NCBI GenBank assembly: GCA_021325115.1
Contig: JAJPHU010000150.1
Coordinates: 1-38,273 of the forward strand
DNA: 38,273 nucleotides
Direction: 5' to 3'
Source: Planctomycetota bacterium
GTDB taxonomy: Bacteria > Planctomycetota > Planctomycetia > Gemmatales > Gemmataceae
The first letter of the stretch is position 1. Every line of letters begins with the position of its first letter. Below the pieces are notes generated by a model that had not been told where the DNA came from, made no database searches, and was given only the letters and a program-made list of their open reading frames with translations. A program made the position numbers and the translations under genes. Shown here piece by piece: positions 22,635-31,301 of this stretch.

Positions 22635-24020
22635 ATGCATCCGTGGATGACGCGGCGGCAAATGTTGTGCCGCCTGGGCAACGGCTTCGGAGCGCTGGGG
22701 CTGGCCAGTGTGTTGGCTGGCGAGGGATTGCTTGGCTCGACGGCACAAGCGGCGAGCAACCCTTTGGCGCCGAAGGCACCGCATTTCCCGCCACGCGCCA
22801 AGCGCGTCATCTTCCTGTTTATGAATGGCGGTCCCTCACAAGTCGATACCTTCGACCCCAAACCAGCCTTGGCGAAATATGCCGGACAATCAAAGGAAGG
22901 CACGACGCGCCAACAGGCAGCGGGCAAGCTGATGCCCTCACCGTTTCGGTTCCAGAAATACGGCTCAAGCGGCATCGAAGTGAGCGAATTATTTCCGCAC
23001 ATCGCTCGCTGCATCGAGGACATCTGCGTCATTCGCTCTATGCACACCAACACCCCCAATCACGAGCCATCGCTCCTGATGATGAACTCCGGCGAGACCC
23101 AGCCGACCCGGCCTAGCATGGGATCGTGGCTGTGCTACGGACTCGGTTCGGAGAACCAAAACTTGCCCGGCTACATCGTCCTCTGTCCGGGCAAGCCGGT
23201 TGTCGGCCCACAACTGTGGAGCAACAGTTTCCTGCCTGGCATCTATCAGGGCACGCACATCAACAATAGTCGGGTCGATCCTCGAAGGGTGATCGAGCAC
23301 ACCGCCAATCGTTACCTGCCGCGCGGCGCTCAGCGCCGCCAACTCGATCTGTTGCAGCAGATGAACGCCGTCCATCTGCATGAGCGCGGCCAAGACGATC
23401 AGCTCGAAGCCCGCATCGCCTCGTTGGAAATGGCTTTCCGCATGCAAACGGAAGCGCAGGAAGCGTTCGACCTGGACCGCGAGACAACGGCCACGCGCCG
23501 GCGCTACGGCGAGGGCCCATTTGCCAACGCTTGCCTTATCGCACGCCGTTTAGCCGAACGCGGCGTGCGCATGACGCAGATTTACTACGGCAACGATCAG
23601 CCCTGGGATGATCATACCGACATCCTCAACCACCGTAATCATGCTCGCCAATCGGACCAGCCGATTGCAGCGCTATTAAACGATCTCAAAAGTCGTGGTT
23701 TGCTTGAGGAGACGCTGGTGATTTGGGGCGGCGAGTTCGGCCGCACACCGGCCGCGCAGGGCAGCAAGGGGCGCGATCATAACAGCAAGGGCTTTACCAT
23801 GTGGCTGGCTGGCGGCGGTGTCAAAGGCGGCTACGTTCACGGTGCTACCGACGAGTTCGGCAGCGCCGCCGTCGAGAAAAAAGTTCACGTCCACGATCTC
23901 CATGCTACCATATTGCACCTGCTCGGTATCGATCACGAACGGCTGACCTTCCGTTACAGCGGCCGCGATTTTCGCCTGACCGACGTGCATGGCGAAGTGG
24001 TACGCGACATCCTGGCGTAA
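22635..24020 (+). CDS. DUF1501 family Tat-exported protein
   Basis: The 461-residue product starts with a Tat signal (MTRRQMLCRLGNGFGALGL) and belongs to DUF1501, an alkaline-phosphatase/sulfatase-like fold of unknown activity that is almost always encoded beside a PSCyt1/DUF1553 protein in planctomycetes. Visible family segments are FLFMNGGPSQVDTFDPKP, YYGNDQPWDDHTDILNHR and WGGEFGRTPAAQGSKGRDHN (given separately), the last carrying the Asp/His residues that may bind metal. ATG 22635 has GAGGAG eight bases ahead; an in-frame reading from 22494 overlaps the upstream gene. It probably works with the PSCyt1 protein in the periplasm. The reaction cannot be stated. Confidence 0.92.
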   Translation: MHPWMTRRQMLCRLGNGFGALGLASVLAGEGLLGSTAQAASNPLAPKAPHFPPRAKRVIFLFMNGGPSQVDTFDPKPALAKYAGQSKEGTTRQQAAGKLMPSPFRFQKYGSSGIEVSELFPHIARCIEDICVIRSMHTNTPNHEPSLLMMNSGETQPTRPSMGSWLCYGLGSENQNLPGYIVLCPGKPVVGPQLWSNSFLPGIYQGTHINNSRVDPRRVIEHTANRYLPRGAQRRQLDLLQQMNAVHLHERGQDDQLEARIASLEMAFRMQTEAQEAFDLDRETTATRRRYGEGPFANACLIARRLAERGVRMTQIYYGNDQPWDDHTDILNHRNHARQSDQPIAALLNDLKSRGLLEETLVIWGGEFGRTPAAQGSKGRDHNSKGFTMWLAGGGVKGGYVHGATDEFGSAAVEKKVHVHDLHATILHLLGIDHERLTFRYSGRDFRLTDVHGEVVRDILA

Positions 24021-24402
24021 GGGCTGCTGTAAAGATCGAATCATGCAGGAGTGCGCGGCTTTACCGTACAGGAGATACGGGGAATTTGCCGTCGAATGTA
24101 TCAAGAGCGGGAGGTGCTCCAAATCCACACAAGACGGCCACGGATTGGCCGAGGACTTGGACGGGGAGCAGAAGGCATCGTCTACATGAATCTCGATCAT
24201 TTGGGTCGGGAGGTTCAAGTATTTCACCCAGGCCACACGTCTCCACTGCAAGCGGGGAACGAAATTGCTAATCGGGAAAAGGTACGAGCCATTCGTCCGG
24301 ACAATGTGGTCAAAACTCAGCCGCCGACGGATCCCCGACAGGATTAGCTTGTTAAAGAAGAAGTGCGTCCATCGAGTACGCCGCCGAATTCAGCTCAGTA
24401 AA
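24021..24402. other. gene-free stretch between convergent genes
   Basis: Several short open frames exist on both strands (for example plus 24051-24347), but none has a good ribosome site, a conserved motif or a family I recognise. It may be a decayed gene or plain spacer. Confidence 0.4.
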
Positions 24403-24453
24403 GCGGACAAGACCGTAGGGCAAGCGGCTCGCTTGCCCTACGGTCTTGTCCGC
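24403..24453. terminator. perfect 23-base palindrome between convergent genes
   Basis: Arms 24403-24425 and 24431-24453 pair without a mismatch around a GGCTC loop (core GACCGTAGGGCAAGC). It lies 6 bases beyond the stop of the TolC-family gene on the minus strand, where TTTACTG follows the stem. It could stop transcription from both sides. Confidence 0.65.
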
Positions 24454-24459
24454 CAGTCC

Positions 24460-26007
24460 TTATCGGCCGCATGCCGAATCGCACGAAGACGCTGTGGCCG
24501 CATCGATGCTGTCGAGATTTAGCGCACCGCCAGCTGCGCGCTCCAGCGTGGCCAAGTGGCGATAGTATTCGGCGACGAATTGGTAATAATCATCTTTCAA
24601 GCGAATGACAGCGCGCTCAGCTTCTACCAGCGTCAAAAATGGTATCCGGCCATTCTGATACGCCGACTCGGCGGATTTGACGTTCAGCTCAGCCTTGGGC
24701 ACCACTTCTTGTTCATACAGGCGTCCAGCCCGTTTATTCTCCATGACCTCGGCGTAGGCTTGGTTGATCTCGTAGTTCATCTGGTTCACTTGACGATCCA
24801 GTTCGGCGCGGCGCTCGGCGATTTTGGCCTTGGCCTCCCAGACGGCGGCGCGGCGGCGAGCCAGGCGGACAGGCAGATTCATGCGCAAGGCCAACTGCGG
24901 CCGCAATCCAGGTTCCACCCAGAAAGCGTCGTAGGCCGCCATCAGGTCGAAATCGGGATAATACTCCTTGTAGGCCAACGCCAAGGCCGCTTCTTCGGCC
25001 TGGATGCGGTTGGCCAAGGCACGCAAGTCGGGACGACGTGCCAGAGCAGCGGCACGCAGTTGGGCAGACCCGGGCAATACATCGATAATAGCGATCTTTT
25101 TTGGCGGAGGAGGCAACGGCACGTCCGGATCACGGTTGAGTAGCGTGTTGATACGGGCAATGGCCACCAGCCGTAAGCGTTCCAGCGTGTAGCTCCGTTT
25201 CTGTTGACGACCGATCTCTACGTCAGCCTGGAGGATATCCTGTTGAGGCGACAGGCCGTGGGTGTAGTTGAATTCGGCGTCTCGACGAAATTTGCGCAAC
25301 AAGCGCAGGTTCTCCTCGTTGACCTCGATGGCGCGAGCGACCCAGTAGTAATCGTAAAAAGCGATTTTGACGCTCTCGATAAGCTGTAAACGAGCATCGT
25401 CTACGTCGTTGGCAGCAGCCCGCGCCTGGGCCTGGACGTTCTCGCCGCGTAACGTCAATTTGCCCCGCCAGGGCAGCCTCTGCCAGGCGGCGATGCGATA
25501 GCCGTTGCTGGCGTCTCCTGTCGTGCCCAGTCCGGCGGGCGCCAGCGTCGTATCCAGGACCGGATCGTCCAGCGAAGTCACCTGCGGATAGCGTGCTTGT
25601 ACTGCTTTCCACGTCGCTATCATCTGTGCCAGGGTTGGGTTGCGTGCGAGGACTGCTTGAACCAGAGTGTCAAGCGGCAGCTCTTCCTGGCCAGCGAATA
25701 GTGTGTCCGCTGACTGAGGAGCCAGCCCCCCTCCTTCTCTCCCCCCAGCAGAGGAAGAAGAAGGAGGTAATTCAGTCGGAGCATGGAGGGGTTGCTCCGC
25801 TTCTTCTTGCTTTTGCTCGTAAGATGCCTGATGAATTTCTCTGGGCTGCGACCGTAAGGGAGTAACGGGCAGGGTTGCTCCCTTACGGTCGCAGCCCGAA
25901 TGGTCCTCAAGCTCCGCTTGGAAACCAGACGGCAAGGGCGGCGCGTGGGCGCAGCCGGTCACGAAACCAGCCAAAAGCAACAAGCACCACCGCGATCGCT
26001 TGCCCAT
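24460..26007 (-). CDS. TolC-family outer-membrane efflux lipoprotein
   Basis: This 515-residue protein is an outer-membrane factor, the channel part of tripartite pumps. It has a lipoprotein signal (LLLLAGFVTGC, Cys19), a low-complexity linker to about residue 105, and two long helical repeats typical of the family (LVQAVLARNPTLAQMIATWK; LRAAALARRPDLRALANRIQ; ending in AYQNGRIPFLTLVEAERAVI). A perfect palindrome at 25843-25897 is translated as residues 37-55 of the linker. I choose ATG 26007, six bases after GGGGAGG; GTG 26022 is the alternative. The RND permease and adaptor genes lie 5.6 kb away on the other strand, so it may serve that pump, but the pairing is inferred. The gene diverges from the ECF sigma gene with a 200-base spacer that shows no clear promoter. 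Confidence 0.88.
   Translation of the reverse strand: MGKRSRWCLLLLAGFVTGCAHAPPLPSGFQAELEDHSGCDRKGATLPVTPLRSQPREIHQASYEQKQEEAEQPLHAPTELPPSSSSAGGREGGGLAPQSADTLFAGQEELPLDTLVQAVLARNPTLAQMIATWKAVQARYPQVTSLDDPVLDTTLAPAGLGTTGDASNGYRIAAWQRLPWRGKLTLRGENVQAQARAAANDVDDARLQLIESVKIAFYDYYWVARAIEVNEENLRLLRKFRRDAEFNYTHGLSPQQDILQADVEIGRQQKRSYTLERLRLVAIARINTLLNRDPDVPLPPPPKKIAIIDVLPGSAQLRAAALARRPDLRALANRIQAEEAALALAYKEYYPDFDLMAAYDAFWVEPGLRPQLALRMNLPVRLARRRAAVWEAKAKIAERRAELDRQVNQMNYEINQAYAEVMENKRAGRLYEQEVVPKAELNVKSAESAYQNGRIPFLTLVEAERAVIRLKDDYYQFVAEYYRHLATLERAAGGALNLDSIDAATASSCDSACGR
25843..25897. repeat. palindromic element inside the TolC-family coding sequence
   Basis: Perfect 20-base arms GGGCTGCGACCGTAAGGGAG (25843-25862) and its complement (25878-25897) flank a 15-base centre. 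The reading frame runs through it, giving residues 37-55 of the lipoprotein linker. The core GCGAYCGTAAGGGAG is shared with the terminator-like palindrome at 36272-36334. Confidence 0.8.
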
Positions 26008-26207
26008 GCGGAGCCTCCCCACCTCTCGTCGCGTTGTTTTGCCTCATCGGCTCATCCCGATATGTTTCTTCGATAAATCGATCCATGTTTGTCCCTCTTT
26101 CCGATTTTTTTGATTTTGCGCGTGCAAATGGCGGCTGAGATGCGTCTAATAATAGTAGGCGCGTTCATTCCTGCGGGCACCGCACTTGCACCAATGAGGC
26201 TGCGTCC

Positions 26208-26822
26208 ATGATGGACAACCGTGTCGGCATCAACGATCTGATTCGTCAAGCCTGCAGGCACGAGCCGGGCGCCCTCGGTCGGCTCTTGGAATCATATCGC
26301 CATTATCTCAAATTGCTGGCGCGTACTGGCATCGATGCTTCGCTGCAAGGCAAGGCCGATCCCTCCGATTTGGTGCAGGAAACTTTTCTCAAAGCGCATC
26401 AGTATTTCGGCCAATTCCGCGGCCGAAGCGAGGCAGAGTTGATCGTTTGGCTGTGGCGCATCTTGGCCCGCAACCTCGCCGACCTGACGCGCCGCTATTA
26501 CCGAACCGAGAGCCGCCGCGCCAGCCGTGAACGCTCGCTGGAACAACTGCTGGACACGTCTTCGCAGACGCTGAACCATCTGCTCGCCGATGCGGCCGGC
26601 GCGCCCCATGTGTCAGTCCAGCGCCGCGAGCTGAGCGTGGTACTGGCCAACGCCTTGGCCGAACTGAGCGGCGAACACCGCGAAGTCATCATCCTGCGCA
26701 GTCTGGAAGAACGCGCTTGGCCGGAAGTGGCCCGGCGGATGGAACGCAGTATCGGTGCGGTGCGTATGCTCTGGGTGCGCGCACTGAAGCGTTTGCGCCC
26801 CTTGATCGAGAACCAACTATGA
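26208..26822 (+). CDS. ECF-family RNA polymerase sigma factor
   Basis: The 204-residue protein is a two-domain ECF sigma factor. Region 2 shows DPSDLVQETFLKAHQYFGQF and the promoter-melting part WLWRILARNLADLTRRYYR; region 4 is ALAELSGEHREVIILRSLE followed by the helix-turn-helix ARRMERSIGAVRMLWVRAL. It directs RNA polymerase to an unknown set of promoters. The start ATG 26208 has TGAGG eight bases ahead; ATG 26211 is next to it. Its stop overlaps the kinase start by four bases (ATGA), so the two are translated together. Such sigma factor-kinase pairs are known in planctomycetes, where the kinase probably takes the place of an anti-sigma factor. No anti-sigma gene is present. Confidence 0.9.
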   Translation: MMDNRVGINDLIRQACRHEPGALGRLLESYRHYLKLLARTGIDASLQGKADPSDLVQETFLKAHQYFGQFRGRSEAELIVWLWRILARNLADLTRRYYRTESRRASRERSLEQLLDTSSQTLNHLLADAAGAPHVSVQRRELSVVLANALAELSGEHREVIILRSLEERAWPEVARRMERSIGAVRMLWVRALKRLRPLIENQL

Positions 26823-29800
26823 ACGAACGCTCTGTGTCCGCGGTGAATCGAGAGGCCCGGCTAGCCGAAATCCTGGACGCCTACCTGGCGGCACAGGAAA
26901 ACGGAGCCGCACCAGACATGGACGAATTTCTGGCCTGCTATCCCGACCTGGCTGGTGAGTTGCAGGAATGTCTGGCCAGCCTTACCTTCATCCGCCGCGC
27001 GAGGAAATTAGCCGTCGCGGGCGCCCCCCACGAAGGCGAACCGGCCAGGGGAGTGCTGGGCGATTTTCGCATCCTCCGTGAGATCGGCAAAGGCGGTATG
27101 GGCGTGGTCTATGAGGCGGAGCAGCTCTCGTTGTGTCGCCGTGTGGCTCTGAAGGTGTTGCCGTTCGCGGCTACGATGAACCCGCGGCATTTGCAGCGCT
27201 TCCACAATGAGGCGCGGGCGGCGGCTTGTCTGCATCATCCCCATATTGTGCCGGTGTACTTCGTCGGCTGCGAACGCGGCGTGCATTTTTATGCCATGCA
27301 GTTCATCGATGGACAATCGCTGGAAGGCTTTCTCCGTCGATTGCATGATACCGCCGCCACAGCAGCGACGCTCGTCGCTGCGCCGGTCCGAAACCGAGAT
27401 CAGTTGAGGCCGCTCTCCGTCGCACCAGACGCTATGACGGTAGTGGATTCGCGGGCCAAGGCCACGACGCCGGCCGTGCCACAGGATGCAGCGTACTTTC
27501 GCCAGGTGGCGGAGTGGGGCATTGCGGCTGCGGAGGCACTGGAACACGCTCACAGTTTGGGTATTGTTCACCGCGACATCAAGCCGGGCAATTTGTTGAT
27601 TGATGCGGTAGGCCGGCTGTGGGTTACGGACTTTGGGCTAGCGCGGACGGTGAACGATTCCAGGCTGACCTTGACGGGCGATTTATTGGGCACCTTGCGC
27701 TACATGTCTCCGGAGCAAGCGTTGGCCAAGCATGGCCTGGTCGATCATCGTACCGACATCTATTCGTTGGGGGCGACACTGTACGAATTGCTGACGCTGC
27801 GGCCGGCTATCGACGGCCTGGACCGCGAGGAGGTGCTCAAGAAGATTGCTTTCGAGGAGGCGGCAGGGGCACGGCAACTCAATAGAGCGGTCCCTGTGGA
27901 ATTGGAAACAATCGTGAGCAAAGCGATGAGCAAAGAACCAGCAGAGCGCTACGCCACGGCCAAGGAAATGGCAGAGGACTTGCGCCGCTTTTTGGATCAT
28001 AAGCCAATTCGGGCGCGGCGTCTGAGCCTCCTCCAGCGAATGAGGAAGTGGGCGCAGCGCAACACGGCCGTTATCTGGACCGCGGCGGCTTTCCTGATGT
28101 TGGCCGCAGCAGTTTTGGCGGCCGGGGGCCTCTGGCACGTACTGCAAATCCAAGCGACTCTGGCAGAAGTACGCCAGCGCGAGCGCGAAATCCGGCAGCA
28201 CTTGTACGCCCAGGACATCATGGTAGCGTGGCAGGCCTTGCGCGAAGGGGAACAGGAGCGGATACGCGGCCTCTTGGACCGGCACGTACCGGAGGCCGGG
28301 CAGGAGGACCTGCGCGGCTTTGAGTGGTACTATCTCCAGCGGCGTTCGCGCGGACTGCTGCATGAGGCCGCACGGGTTACCGCCCATGAAGGCGGCGCCT
28401 ATTGCGTGACTTACTCGCCGGATGGCCGCACACTGGCCAGTGCCGGCAAGGACGCTGTGATCCGGTTCTGGGATGCCCGCACCCTGCACCCGCGCGGGGA
28501 GTTGCACAGCGGCCAGGGTGAGGTCAATGAGGTTGCCTTTACGCCGGACGGAAAGAGCTTGGCCAGCGCCGGCGATGATAGAACCGTTTGGTTATGGGAT
28601 CTGCCGACGGCGCGGCAGCGGGCCATCCTACGGCCGAAAGGCTGCCGAGACGAACTCTCTACCCTGGCTATTTCTCCCGACGGCAAGGTGCTCGCCGCTG
28701 GAGGAAAGGACGGCGGGATCTGGTCGTGGGACCTGGCCTCTGGCAAGTTGCAAGCTGCCCGGAACCCGGGCGGCGGATGGATCTTCTACCTGACTTTCGC
28801 TCCCGATAGCCGGCTCCTGGCCATTGCCAACCATGATGGCCGAGGCGTGCTGCTGGACCCCATTACGCTGCGCGAACGTGGGCAATTCCAGCACCCCCAC
28901 GGACCAATGCATTGCGTAGCCTTTAGCCACGATAACCGAACGTTGGCGGCAGGCTCCGCCAGGGGAGGCCGAATTCTCCTTTGGGACCTGACGGAGAGGG
29001 TACAGCGAATCGATCTGTCGGGACACGAATCCTCAGCTACTCGGTCGTTGTCTTTTTCCCCGGACGATACCCTGCTGGTTTCGGGCGGCGATGACTGGCG
29101 CGTGAGGCTCTGGGATGTCCGTTCGGGGGATTTGCGGGCTTCAATCCAAGGGCACGCTGGACGCGTCTGGTCTACGGCCTTTGCACCTGATGGCGAGGGG
29201 GTGGCATCGGCAGGCCAAGACGGGGACGTCAAACTCTGGCATGTCCACGGCGATGACCGCCGTACCATCCGGGTTGCCTCGGCAGCGGAGAAGGAGGTTG
29301 CTGTCGATTGGGTTACGTTCGCGCCAGATGGGCAAACCCTGTTCACTCGGACTACTAATGGGGAACCAGGGTGCTGGAACACACTTTCTGGTCGGCGCGC
29401 GGCACTTGCACCAGCCTGCCGGCTCGTCACCGTCGCAGGTGACGACAAAAGAGACCTACGCGTGCAGGTTCTCTCAGATGCGGCCGCACAGGTATACCGG
29501 CACGCACGGCCTATTTCGGCCGTCGCTATTTCTCCGGATGGCGAGCGTGTCGCTTTTGCGGATGATTCGCCCACCGTGTGGCTATGGGAGGTTGGGGCGG
29601 GCCAACCCCGGGAACTGTCGCGGCTGTCTGGCGTCTGCAAATGTCTGGCCTTCGCGCCGGACGGCCGGACGATTGCTGTCGCAGCGGCCGCCCGTGTCCT
29701 CCTGCTGGACATCGTCCAAGGGCAGTCCCTCGCAGTCCTGAGCGGACATAGCAAAGTAGTCCTGAGCATTGCCTTTAGCCCAGACGGCCGGCTGCTGGCT

Positions 29801-30139
29801 ACCTCCGGGCGGGAGGATAATACCGTTCGGATCTGGGAGCTTCCCAGCGGGCGCGAACGATACTGTCTGTGGAAACACCGAACGATGGTGCATGCCGTTG
29901 CCTTCTCCCCGGATGGCCGGACGTTGGCCAGTGGGACGAAAGCGGGAGAAGTGATTCTCTGGGATGTCGCCGGGGGCCAGGAGCTGATGCGGCTCGAGGA
30001 CCACGGGGGAGAGATTCTCACTTTGGCTTTTTCTCCAAACGGCAAGATCTTGGCCGCCGGAGGACATGGAACTGACGCCAAGAGTGCCGAAGTGACTCTC
30101 TGGTACGGCGACGAAGCGCGGCCGGACCTGGGGCTTTAG
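26819..30139 (+). CDS. transmembrane Ser/Thr protein kinase with C-terminal WD40 repeats
   Basis: This 1106-residue protein has an N-terminal helical segment, then a Hanks-type kinase domain at about residues 83-395. Visible kinase residues are the Gly loop GKGGMG (90-95), Lys112 in VALK, HRDIKPGN with catalytic Asp253 and Asn258, DFG at 271-273, and MSPEQA. An insertion of about 60 residues lies between the two lobes' core motifs (about 176-225). One membrane helix at about 419-438 follows. The rest is about 13 WD40-type repeats (SPDGRTLASAGKD; VRLWDV), enough for two beta propellers, placed outside the cytoplasm. The kinase would phosphorylate Ser/Thr in response to something bound by the propellers, probably acting on the sigma factor encoded with it. 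ATG 26819 overlaps the sigma stop. Confidence 0.93.
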   Translation: MNERSVSAVNREARLAEILDAYLAAQENGAAPDMDEFLACYPDLAGELQECLASLTFIRRARKLAVAGAPHEGEPARGVLGDFRILREIGKGGMGVVYEAEQLSLCRRVALKVLPFAATMNPRHLQRFHNEARAAACLHHPHIVPVYFVGCERGVHFYAMQFIDGQSLEGFLRRLHDTAATAATLVAAPVRNRDQLRPLSVAPDAMTVVDSRAKATTPAVPQDAAYFRQVAEWGIAAAEALEHAHSLGIVHRDIKPGNLLIDAVGRLWVTDFGLARTVNDSRLTLTGDLLGTLRYMSPEQALAKHGLVDHRTDIYSLGATLYELLTLRPAIDGLDREEVLKKIAFEEAAGARQLNRAVPVELETIVSKAMSKEPAERYATAKEMAEDLRRFLDHKPIRARRLSLLQRMRKWAQRNTAVIWTAAAFLMLAAAVLAAGGLWHVLQIQATLAEVRQREREIRQHLYAQDIMVAWQALREGEQERIRGLLDRHVPEAGQEDLRGFEWYYLQRRSRGLLHEAARVTAHEGGAYCVTYSPDGRTLASAGKDAVIRFWDARTLHPRGELHSGQGEVNEVAFTPDGKSLASAGDDRTVWLWDLPTARQRAILRPKGCRDELSTLAISPDGKVLAAGGKDGGIWSWDLASGKLQAARNPGGGWIFYLTFAPDSRLLAIANHDGRGVLLDPITLRERGQFQHPHGPMHCVAFSHDNRTLAAGSARGGRILLWDLTERVQRIDLSGHESSATRSLSFSPDDTLLVSGGDDWRVRLWDVRSGDLRASIQGHAGRVWSTAFAPDGEGVASAGQDGDVKLWHVHGDDRRTIRVASAAEKEVAVDWVTFAPDGQTLFTRTTNGEPGCWNTLSGRRAALAPACRLVTVAGDDKRDLRVQVLSDAAAQVYRHARPISAVAISPDGERVAFADDSPTVWLWEVGAGQPRELSRLSGVCKCLAFAPDGRTIAVAAAARVLLLDIVQGQSLAVLSGHSKVVLSIAFSPDGRLLATSGREDNTVRIWELPSGRERYCLWKHRTMVHAVAFSPDGRTLASGTKAGEVILWDVAGGQELMRLEDHGGEILTLAFSPNGKILAAGGHGTDAKSAEVTLWYGDEARPDLGL

Positions 30140-30489
30140 ACAGACTGAGGCACGCAGGGCCATAGGTGGGATCGAGGGGGCAATTTTCGTAAACGGCTTC
30201 AATGACGCAGGTCATGATTTCGACTCTCTAAGGAGGATAAGGCCAATCGTCCCGTAGTATACCGCCAGCGGTGTAGTGAAATGGCGGTTGCCGTACGACG
30301 AATAAGACAGAAACAGAAAAAGGCGCCCGGTGAGTTCATATCGCCAAGCCAAGCACTCCCTGGCCCCGGCATCGCCCTGGCACTTGATCTGCGCGCCGGC
30401 GGCAATGATCTTCTCTTGGATTGCAGATCAGCCCATCCAGTGAGGAATCAATTGGCTTGCTTCTTCCCTGGGTAGCGAGGAGGATCAAC
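30140..30489. other. spacer after the kinase gene
   Basis: No gene is convincing. It holds a 7-pair hairpin (ACCGCCA 30261-30267 with TGGCGGT 30282-30288) and an isolated Shine-Dalgarno-like AAGGAGGA near 30230 with no start codon after it. A minus-strand open stretch near 30223-30425 reads like protein but has no proper start. Confidence 0.4.
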
Positions 30490-30999
30490 ATGAACACACC
30501 GATCCGATCCGCTCTGCTTATTGCGACTGTGCTCCTTCTGGCTGTGGGTATCTTGGGAATCCGCTTCGTTGGTGATCCAGCAGACTTGCGAATGCTCCTC
30601 CAAGCAGAACGTCGCCATCAGCAGTTGCAACGGTTCAAGCAGGTTGTCGATCACCGCATAGAAGCCAAAGATGCTCTCGTACGTGAAGTGATCGCTCAGC
30701 GGTGCAAGCTGAGTGAAGCCTTGACGCGGTGCCAGGAAATCGACCGCGAATGGCTCCTGGAACTGGAACGCGACTGGCCCAACGCTTTCATCGGAGAAGC
30801 GGAGATGCACCGAGTGGCTTGTTCCGATGCAGATTGCTACTTCCACAGCATCTCCTGGCGTGTCGAGTACCTCCTGCGCAATCGGCCCAGAGAAGCAGCA
30901 ATAATCCTCCACCGATTGGAGAAGGAGTATCAGCAACTCCAGACCAGCCAGCAGGCAACTTTGACACCCCCGATGGAGCAGGCAGGAACGAGTCGTTGA
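30490..30999 (+). CDS. small membrane-anchored hypothetical protein
   Basis: The 169-residue product has one N-terminal membrane helix (about residues 8-26, LLIATVLLLAVGILGI) and a soluble part dominated by charged helices, probably coiled coil (EAKDALVREVIAQRCKLSEA; ILHRLEKEYQQLQTSQQ). Two cysteines, in ACSDADCYF, are the only notable residues. I recognise no family. ATG 30490 follows AGGAGGA by five bases, an excellent site, so translation is likely. It lies 350 bases after the kinase gene and just before the second copy of the GC-rich repeat element. A structural role at the inner membrane is a guess. Confidence 0.65.
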   Translation: MNTPIRSALLIATVLLLAVGILGIRFVGDPADLRMLLQAERRHQQLQRFKQVVDHRIEAKDALVREVIAQRCKLSEALTRCQEIDREWLLELERDWPNAFIGEAEMHRVACSDADCYFHSISWRVEYLLRNRPREAAIILHRLEKEYQQLQTSQQATLTPPMEQAGTSR

Positions 31000-31043
31000 A
31001 TGGAAGCGGCGAACGACCGATAGACATCGACCGTTCGCCAGCT

Positions 31044-31278
31044 AAGAGCTAGCGGACCAAACCTCCTCTCCCCTTGTGGGAGAGGGCTGGGGTGGGAGGT
31101 GTCAAGGCAATGGAGCCAGGGAGGGGTATCCCCCCACCCCAACCCTCCCCCACAAGGGGGAGGGAAAAGACCCCCGACCCTCCCCCACAAGGGGGAGGGA
31201 AAAGTCCGCTAGCCCTAAGTGCTAGCAGCCATTTCTCTCCCTCACAAAGGGGGAGAGGTTTGTCCGGTAGCCCTAAGG
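31044..31278. repeat. GC-rich inverted-repeat element, copy 2 (composite)
   Basis: It opens with GCTAGCGGAC (31048-31057) and repeats the arm text and the loop TGTCAAGGCAATGGAGCCA of copy 1. The right arm unit, containing CCCTCCCCCACAAGGGGGAG, occurs twice in tandem (from about 31143 and 31178), followed by GTCCGCTAGC (31204-31213). A third, diverged arm (31234-31276) ends in GTCCGGTAGCCCTAA. So this copy looks like one full element with an added arm and an internal duplication. It fills nearly all of the 300-base spacer. Confidence 0.8.
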
Positions 31279-31301
31279 ATTACGACCAACGGCCCAATGC
31301 T

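Noticed and set aside
24051-24347. Plus-strand open frame of 98 codons after the DUF1501 gene
   Set aside because: No proper start region and no family resemblance; it may be a decayed gene, but I cannot support that.
28786-30081. Long minus-strand open frame (431 codons) opposite the WD40 part of the kinase gene
   Set aside because: It lies wholly antisense to a well-supported gene, and its translation is a Ser/Arg/Pro-rich mixture with no domain. Such frames arise from high GC at third codon positions.
30377-30393. Second sigma54-like match (CTGGCACTTGATCTGCG) before the gene at 30490
   Set aside because: GG and GC have the right spacing, but four fixed positions differ and it is 97 bases from the start codon. 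It is far weaker than the site at 13940.
30223-30425. Minus-strand open stretch of about 67 codons ending near 30223, containing IAAGAQIKCQGDAG
   Set aside because: It reads like protein, but it has no ATG, GTG or TTG near its beginning and no known family. A gene remnant is possible but unproven.
31143-31260. CRISPR-like array from the tandem CCCTCCCCCACAAGGGGGAG units
   Set aside because: The units are palindromic arms of a dispersed element, with no regular spacers and no cas genes.
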